A program made the position numbers and the translations under genes. DNA of 57,212 bases from Microscilla marina ATCC 23134 (GTDB taxonomy: Bacteria > Bacteroidota > Bacteroidia > Cytophagales > Microscillaceae). The notes under the pieces were generated by a model. That model was not told the origin of the DNA. It did no database searches and saw nothing but the letters and a program-made list of their open reading frames with translations. How positions within the stretch are numbered: the stretch's first letter is position 1; the number at the start of each line of letters is the position of its first letter. This document shows positions 51,714-57,212 of the stretch, piece after piece. The stretch spans positions 1 to 57,212 of the forward strand of contig NZ_AAWS01000058.1 of assembly GCF_000169175.1 (NCBI RefSeq). The letters are read 5' to 3'.

Positions 51714-51770
51714 GCAACATTTGTTTTGTTCCCTAACCCATCCGGTTTTTCTCATAAAGCAACCCCCCGA

Positions 51771-52763
51771 ATGAAGATATTGTTATTGACCCACAGTGGT
51801 GATTTTTTTACCATAGACCGGGTACAGCAAGCTTTAGAAGCAATAGGTACCCACCCCATCAGAATCAATACTGATTTATATCCCGAAGAAATCAAAGTGA
51901 ACTTTCACCTAGAGGCAGGCACTCCCAAGGTTTTTATTGAAACCCCCCAGGGCACTATAGACACTGATGAGGTAGAAGGGGTGTGGATGCGCCGAATATG
52001 GAAACCTCGCCTGGACAAAGAAATTCAAGGTGACTTTAGGAATATTTGCCTGGGCGAATCTCAAACTGTTTTACGCAATTCGCTTTTGTTGCTCGACCAC
52101 GCGGTGTGGTTAGACCCATTAGAGCATATCTCGCGGGCGTCTAATAAGTTGTACCAACTAAAACTTGCCGTAAAGCACGGGTTACAGGTGCCTGCCACGC
52201 TGATTACCAATGAGGCAGCACAAGCGTTGAGCTTTTATGAAAATAAGCAAGACATTATTACCAAAATGCACGACCAAACTGATTATGGGATGGGGCGTTC
52301 GGCTATGCAAATGAACACCTACAAGGTAACCCCTGAGCATGTAGAAGAGTTTGAATCGCTGCAATATTGTCCAATGACTTTTCAGAAAGAAATCAAAAAA
52401 GCCTGTGAGTTACGGGTAGTATACGTAGGAGGGGAGTTTTTTACCGGAGCCATTGATACCAGCCAATCTGCCCAGGGAGGCACCGATTGGCGCCGTAGCG
52501 AAATTAACGAAGCCGAGTGGACTCACTTTAGCCTGCCAGCAGATGTACGGGCAAAACTGGTCAGTTTTATGGACGAACTCCACCTGTCGTTTGGGGCTTT
52601 AGACCTTATTCATACTCCCAATGATGAGTATGTATTTTTGGAGGTAAACCCACTGGGCGAATGGGGTATGCTGGAGCGTGACCTTGATTTGCCTATTTCT
52701 AAAGCAATTGCTCATACACTATATAAACAGATAAAAACTAAACAACACACTACTACCGCATGA
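51771..52763 (+). CDS. mvdC: MvdC/MdnB-type ATP-grasp ligase (lactam-forming)
   Basis: 330 residues from the ATG at 51771 (MKILLLTHSGDFFTIDRVQQ). The N-terminal domain has INTDLYPEEIKVNF and VEGVWMRRIWKP; the ATP-grasp part shows KLYQLKLAVKHGLQVPATLITN, the ATP-binding Lys in IITKMHD, CPMTFQKEIKKACELRVVYVGG, TDWRR and YVFLEVNPLGEWGMLERD with the metal ligands Glu and Asn. It differs from the next gene in the way cyanobacterial MdnB (Lys-acid amide) differs from MdnC. It is likely to act second on each core. Its last codons overlap the next start (ATGA). Confidence 0.85.
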   Translation: MKILLLTHSGDFFTIDRVQQALEAIGTHPIRINTDLYPEEIKVNFHLEAGTPKVFIETPQGTIDTDEVEGVWMRRIWKPRLDKEIQGDFRNICLGESQTVLRNSLLLLDHAVWLDPLEHISRASNKLYQLKLAVKHGLQVPATLITNEAAQALSFYENKQDIITKMHDQTDYGMGRSAMQMNTYKVTPEHVEEFESLQYCPMTFQKEIKKACELRVVYVGGEFFTGAIDTSQSAQGGTDWRRSEINEAEWTHFSLPADVRAKLVSFMDELHLSFGALDLIHTPNDEYVFLEVNPLGEWGMLERDLDLPISKAIAHTLYKQIKTKQHTTTA

Positions 52764-53776
52764 ATGTATTAATTATTAGCTGGAGCGGCGACAATGAGAG
52801 CGTGGCACTGGTAACCAAAGCTATAGAAGCTAAAGGAGGAAAAGCCTACCGATTTGACACTGATCTTTACCCTACTCAACTGATGATGTCGGCTGGGTAC
52901 GAGGGCAACAAGAGAACTTTGCGCCTCAAGGGTGAACAAATGGACCTTGACCTTGCCCAAGACATTGACGCGATTTGGTACCGCAGGCTTAGAATAGGAC
53001 AAGAGATTCCGCAAGAGATCAACAAGCAGCTGTACATGGCTTCGGTAGAAGAGTCTAAAAAGACTTTTGCCGGAATGTTGGGCAGTATGAAAAAATTTAC
53101 GCTGGACCCTTACCACAAGGTAAGACATACCGAAAACAAACAGCTACAGCTACAAATAGCCGCCGAACTGGGGCTTGATATTCCCCGCACTTTGTTTACC
53201 AACGATGCCGAAGCGGTCAAAGAGTTTTACCACCGTGTAAAAGCTCCTTTGATTACCAAAATGCAACATTCGTTTGCGGTGTACGACAAGGAAGGGCGCG
53301 AAAATGTGGTATTTACCAACGAAATTACTGAGGAACATCTCGAAGATCTGGAAGGGTTGGATGTTTGCCCAATGACTTTTCAGGAAAAAGTTGACAAAAA
53401 GGTCGAGCTTCGTATTACCATTGTTGGCGACCAGGTGTTTGCTGCAGCGGTAGATTCCAGTGTGTCTGAACTTTCTAAAACCGACTGGAGACGCGACGGA
53501 GTGGGGTTGGAAAACGCCTGGAAACCTTACAACTTGCCACCCGAGGTAGAAGCCAAGCTACTCAAGCTCATGGATGAGCTAGGGCTCAACTATGGGGCTG
53601 CCGACGTGATTGTTACCCACGATGAGCGTTATGTTTTTCTGGAGGTGAACCCCGCAGGTGAGTTTTTCTGGTTAGACAAATTGTTTGACAGGCAAATTTC
53701 GGAGGCATTGGCCAATGTACTGCTTGACAAAGCTCCCCGCCGCACTAACAATATACAAATGTTGGCAGAGGCTTAA
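52760..53776 (+). CDS. mvdD: MvdD/MdnC-type ATP-grasp ligase (lactone-forming)
   Basis: 338 residues. Strong likeness to MdnC/MvdD: MNVLIISWSGDNESVALV, KAYRFDTDLYPTQL, IWYRRLRIGQ, LDPYHKVRHTENKQLQLQIA, CPMTFQEKVDKKVELRITIV, AWKPYNLPPEVEAKL, LGLNYGAADVIVTHDERYVF and LEVNPAGEFFWLDKLF. In the known pathway this enzyme makes the two ester rings (Thr to Asp, Ser to acid) before the amide ring is closed. It begins with a 4-bp overlap with mvdC. No acetyltransferase (MdnD) or peptidase gene follows; the next 783 bp are non-coding. Confidence 0.9.
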   Translation: MNVLIISWSGDNESVALVTKAIEAKGGKAYRFDTDLYPTQLMMSAGYEGNKRTLRLKGEQMDLDLAQDIDAIWYRRLRIGQEIPQEINKQLYMASVEESKKTFAGMLGSMKKFTLDPYHKVRHTENKQLQLQIAAELGLDIPRTLFTNDAEAVKEFYHRVKAPLITKMQHSFAVYDKEGRENVVFTNEITEEHLEDLEGLDVCPMTFQEKVDKKVELRITIVGDQVFAAAVDSSVSELSKTDWRRDGVGLENAWKPYNLPPEVEAKLLKLMDELGLNYGAADVIVTHDERYVFLEVNPAGEFFWLDKLFDRQISEALANVLLDKAPRRTNNIQMLAEA

Positions 53777-54559
53777 ACCTGCGATAGGCGATCGGCAACA
53801 AGCGACAAGTCACAAGTGATAAAACACTTGGTGGTTTGTCGTTTTTTTATGTGTCCCATTAGGAATTACGAATTTGAGAATTACGAATTACGAATTGGGC
53901 GAAGCCATTCGTAATTTAGTCCAGAGTCGGTAGTCGGTAGACCATAGTTTTTAGCCTCGCTTTGCGACCATTCGTAATTTAGTCCAGAGTCGGTAGTCGG
54001 TAGACCATAGTTTTTAGCCTCGCTTTGCGACCATTCGTAATTAGCTTCGCAGAGCTCCTTCCAGTCGGTTCGTAATTGAAAAATTCGTCATTTAGTTGGT
54101 AGACCATAGTTTTTAGCCTCGCTTTGCGACCATTCGTAATTAGCTTCGCAGAGCTCTCCAGTCGGTCGTAGTGAAAATTCGTCATTTAGTTGGTAGACCA
54201 TAGTCACTTCAAACCCATTCGTCATTTAGTCAGTAGCGCTTTGCGCCCATTCGTAATTAGCTAAAGCAGAGCTCCCTCCGGTCGGTTCGTAATTGACCAA
54301 TTCGTAATTAATAAGCCTTGCGCCCATTCGTAATTGAATGATTCGTAATCCTCGACCAATGCCCCTTTTACATCCTCCAAAGTAGCTATTTTACCTACCA
54401 AAGTATCCAGTCATTGTTCAAGTGGTTTTTCATCGGGCACAACTGGTTGTCTGTCTGCCAATCAGGTTATTAACAACTCATTAACGTCTTGTCTAAACAG
54501 CTATCCCGTTATTTATCATCATAATAACCGCCCGATAAAGGTACCATAAACCAATACCC
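53777..54559. repeat. Repeat-rich spacer with a 63-bp tandem unit
   Basis: From 53905 a 63-bp unit (CCATTCGTAATTTAGTCCAG at its start, CATAGTTTTTAGCCTCGC later) is present as two units with a third start at 54031; a partly matching unit starts at 54130. Between and after them lie shortened pieces with TTAGCTTCGCAGAGCTC and GTCGGTTCGTAATT. The same words occur at 40750-40860 and 57030-57212. 54360-54559 shows no repeats and holds the promoter region of the next gene, with no exact consensus box. Confidence 0.75.
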
Positions 54560-56788
54560 ATGAAAAAACAACTATCAAACTATCAGAGGCTTTGCCTGCT
54601 GGTCTGTTGGCTTTTTGCCTGTTCTCTCACCTCTTATGCCAAACCCAACCCTACCCGAAACCAACAAACCTATAAGGTAAACATTGTAAGAACTGCTGCC
54701 AAGATAAAAATCGACGGCAACATCAACGAAGAAGCCTGGAAATCTACCCATGCTGCCCGCAATTTTCTCCGAAAGTGGCCTACCGACAAAGGGCAGGCTG
54801 AAGCCCAAACCGAAGTACGATTATTATACGACGATCATTTTTTGTATATCAGTGCAGTATGCTTTATTGACAAAAAACCAGTGATTCAGACGCTTAGGCG
54901 AGACGCAGGACATTGGAACAGCGATGGCTTTGCTATATTAATGGACCCTATGAACCAGCACAGCAACGGTTTTTTGTTTGGGGTAAACGCCGGAGGTGCC
55001 CAAATGGAGGGATTGACCGTGGGTGGGCAAAACTCTATGGAATGGGACGCCAAGTGGTACTCTAGGGTAAAACTACACCACGATCGCTGGGTGGTAGAAA
55101 TGGCCATTCCTTTTAAGTCATTGCGCTACAGCGAAACCATTGACAAGTGGGGGATCAACTTTATAAGAAACGACATGCAGCGCAACGCTTACTCTACCTG
55201 GGCGCACGTGCCTATTCCTTACGATGGTACCGACTTGGGCTACACGGGGGCTTTGCGTTGGGACTCACCCCCAAAAAAGGTCAAAGGCAATGTAGTGTTG
55301 ATTCCTTATATGATAGGAGGACTGTCAGAAAACTTTGAGGAAACCAGTGGGCTGGAAAGAAGAGGCAATGCCGGGCTGGACGCCAAAATAGCCATTACGT
55401 CTAACCTCAACCTGGACCTCACCATTAACCCTGACTTTTCGCAGGTAGACGTAGACCAACAAGTAACCAATTTGAGCCGTTTTTCGCTGTTTTTTCCCGA
55501 AAGGCGCAATTTCTTTTTAGAAAACCGAGACTTATTTGCCAACTTTGGTTCAGGACGGGCGCAACCGTTTTTTTCGCGCAAAGTAGGGCTCAAAAATGGC
55601 GAACCTGTGCCCATTTTGGCAGGCGCACGCTTATCGGGCAATATTACCAAATCTATGCGGGTGGGCATTTTAGACGTTCAGACCCAAGGCAACAACGAAG
55701 CCGACTCGTTGGGACAAAACCAGTTTGTGGCCACTGTACAACAGCAGATTTGGGGGCGTTCCAGCATCAACGCCATCTTGGTAAACCGACAGGCGTTTGA
55801 TGGTACCAATATGCTTGCCAATGATTTTAACCGGGTAGCCGGAATGGAGTTCAGGTATTTGTCTAATAACGGTGACCTGCGCGGAAACTTAAGGGGCTTT
55901 AAGTCTTTTACGCCCGACCACCTGGATCGAAGCCTTACGTATGGAGGCTTTGCCGAATACCGTAACCGCAAGTTCAACGCAGGGGTGTCTTATGAACAAT
56001 TTCAGGAAAACTTCATTGCCGAGTTGGGTTTTACGCCTCGTTTGCAAAACTACGATGTAGTAAACGACCGAACTGTAAATATTGGGTTTACCCGCTGGGC
56101 AGTGTGGGGCAGTTATACTGTTTTTTCTAAGGGAGGAGTCATCAACAACCACCGCTTTAACCATTGGCATGTGTTATACAATAACGACGTAACGGGGCAG
56201 TTTCAAGAACGCAGCATGGGGTTTAACTATGACCTCAACTTTACCAATAGCAGCAACTTAAGCCTAAGCGCCCGCTACAGCGAAGTGCAATTGCCTTTTG
56301 ACCTCGACCTGATTGGTGGAGATGAATATTTACCCGCCACATTTTATGCCTATAACTGGGGCAGGGCAGAATATAACTCAGACAGCCGTCAGCCATTTTC
56401 GGTGGGCACTTTTGTGCAATATGGCACTTTTTATAATGGCACCCGTTTGTCTTATGGAGGGGGGATTAATTTCAGGGCGCAGCCTTGGGGCAATTTTAGG
56501 GTAAATGTAAGCCAAAACTATATAGAATTGCCTGGTAGTTATGGCACAGCAAACCTTACCCTGGTGAGCCCTACTATAGAAATTTCTTTTTCTAACACGA
56601 TGTTTTGGACAACTTTTTTGCAGTACAATACTCAAGCCGACAATTTCAATATCAACAGTCGCTTTCAGTGGCGTTTCCGCCCCATGTCCGACTTGTTTAT
56701 TGTATATACCGACAACTATTTTGCCGAGGCTTTTAAGGTGAAAAATCGGGCGCTGGTCATTAAACTGAGCTATTGGTTGAATCTTTAG
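54560..56788 (+). CDS. CBM9-like / DUF5916 outer-membrane protein
   Basis: 742 residues with a signal peptide (LLVCWLFACSLTSYA). The first domain (about 40-240) is a carbohydrate-binding family 9-like sandwich: IKIDGNINEEAWKST, VRLLYDDHFLYISAVCF, DGFAILMDP, NSMEWDAKWYSRVKLHHDRW and EMAIPFKSLRY. The rest is DUF5916, a long series of amphipathic strands that begin with LDLTINPDFSQVDVDQQVTN and SLFFPERRNFFLENRDLF and end with LVIKLSYWLNL, as an outer-membrane barrel should (aromatic near the end). The ligand is unknown. It is a single gene between two repeat-rich spacers. Confidence 0.88.
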   Translation: MKKQLSNYQRLCLLVCWLFACSLTSYAKPNPTRNQQTYKVNIVRTAAKIKIDGNINEEAWKSTHAARNFLRKWPTDKGQAEAQTEVRLLYDDHFLYISAVCFIDKKPVIQTLRRDAGHWNSDGFAILMDPMNQHSNGFLFGVNAGGAQMEGLTVGGQNSMEWDAKWYSRVKLHHDRWVVEMAIPFKSLRYSETIDKWGINFIRNDMQRNAYSTWAHVPIPYDGTDLGYTGALRWDSPPKKVKGNVVLIPYMIGGLSENFEETSGLERRGNAGLDAKIAITSNLNLDLTINPDFSQVDVDQQVTNLSRFSLFFPERRNFFLENRDLFANFGSGRAQPFFSRKVGLKNGEPVPILAGARLSGNITKSMRVGILDVQTQGNNEADSLGQNQFVATVQQQIWGRSSINAILVNRQAFDGTNMLANDFNRVAGMEFRYLSNNGDLRGNLRGFKSFTPDHLDRSLTYGGFAEYRNRKFNAGVSYEQFQENFIAELGFTPRLQNYDVVNDRTVNIGFTRWAVWGSYTVFSKGGVINNHRFNHWHVLYNNDVTGQFQERSMGFNYDLNFTNSSNLSLSARYSEVQLPFDLDLIGGDEYLPATFYAYNWGRAEYNSDSRQPFSVGTFVQYGTFYNGTRLSYGGGINFRAQPWGNFRVNVSQNYIELPGSYGTANLTLVSPTIEISFSNTMFWTTFLQYNTQADNFNINSRFQWRFRPMSDLFIVYTDNYFAEAFKVKNRALVIKLSYWLNL

Positions 56789-57212
56789 TGAAGAGTCGGT
56801 AGCCGATAGCCCCGACAGGGGGCAAGCTTCAAGCGACAAGTCGCAAGTTACACCCTGTTTAACTGCGTTGAGCTCATCACAGCAAATTGCTGTAGATTCG
56901 GTTCACAGGTAACTACACTTTTCTATTACGTTGATTTTCAGTAACTTATAAAAATAGTAGTTAAAAGTCAATGGTCAGTAATATTGTTTTTATCAATTTT
57001 GCATATATGACAAATATGTTGAATAGTTAGGAGTCGGTAGACCGTAGTTGCATCGCGCCCATTAGCTAAAGCAACGCTCCCTTTGGTCGGTTCGTAATTG
57101 AACAATTCGTAATTTAGTCCGGAGTTGGGAGTCGGTAGACCGTAGTCGCATCGCGCCCATGCTCCCTTTGGTCGGTTCGTAATTTAGTCGATAGTCCATA
57201 GTCAGCAATGTT
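56789..57212. repeat. Repeat-rich spacer at the right edge
   Basis: 56815-56850 has the CAAGCTTCAAGCGACAAGTC words seen at 36985 and 53800, followed by TACACCCTGTTT shared with 37060. From 57030 the GAGTCGGTAGACCGTAGT and GGTCGGTTCGTAATT words occur twice in tandem at about 100-bp distance. No gene is seen before the window ends. Confidence 0.65.

Noticed and set aside
53905-54190. Possible CRISPR or tandem-repeat gene
   Set aside because: The 63-bp units are contiguous without unique spacers, there are no cas genes, and the open frame at 53979-54185 just reads the repeat.

Overview
The window looks like chromosomal DNA of a marine gliding Bacteroidota of the order Cytophagales, most like Microscilla. 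This is inferred from gene content: lipoproteins with Bacteroidota-type lipoboxes, a YtxJ bacillithiol protein, a DUF3276/Pur-alpha protein, WG-repeat, YwqK/MORN, LRR and ROCO proteins, a DUF5916 outer-membrane protein, TAnnTTTG-type promoter boxes, and a microviridin-type graspetide locus. No rRNA, tRNA, CRISPR array or transposase gene was seen. Intergenic DNA is rich in short dispersed palindromic repeats.

Left part (1-19.4 kb). The 3' end of a very large gene is cut by the left edge. Then follow a COG3014-like/LpoB-like lipoprotein pair, a DUF58-CPBP pair, rlpA, DUF3276, an LRR protein, a methyltransferase, small exported and membrane proteins, corA, DinB, an MBL hydrolase, ytxJ, a rhomboid protease, and a metallophosphoesterase convergent with a SRAP gene. 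A 161-bp element with terminal inverted repeats lies at 9753 and recurs almost unchanged at 47947.

Middle part (19.4-34.2 kb). An ECF sigma gene and an SRPBCC gene share a near-identical promoter and lie between two copies of the same terminator. Next come an acyl-CoA dehydrogenase with a palindromic operator next to its promoter, rnz, a STAS protein, purC, a YwqK-repeat protein, and a sigZ-like gene preceded by a 49-residue protein with 14 cysteines (metallothionein-like). The latter is divergent from a BNR-type exported protein with Cys/His motifs. A UPF1-like helicase follows.

Right part (34.2-57.2 kb). This holds a short second-type SecA, 1.8 kb of non-coding mosaic repeats, a DUF2807-PagL operon, a ROCO GTPase, two paralogous SiaC/DUF1987 genes with duplicated upstream regions, an ABC exporter and a WG-repeat protein. 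At 50.8-53.8 kb lies the most distinctive system: two microviridin-like precursor genes, each with two tandem KYPSD cores after a double-glycine leader, then the MvdC-type and MvdD-type ATP-grasp ligases overlapping by 4 bp. A DUF5916 protein flanked by repeat-rich DNA closes the window.
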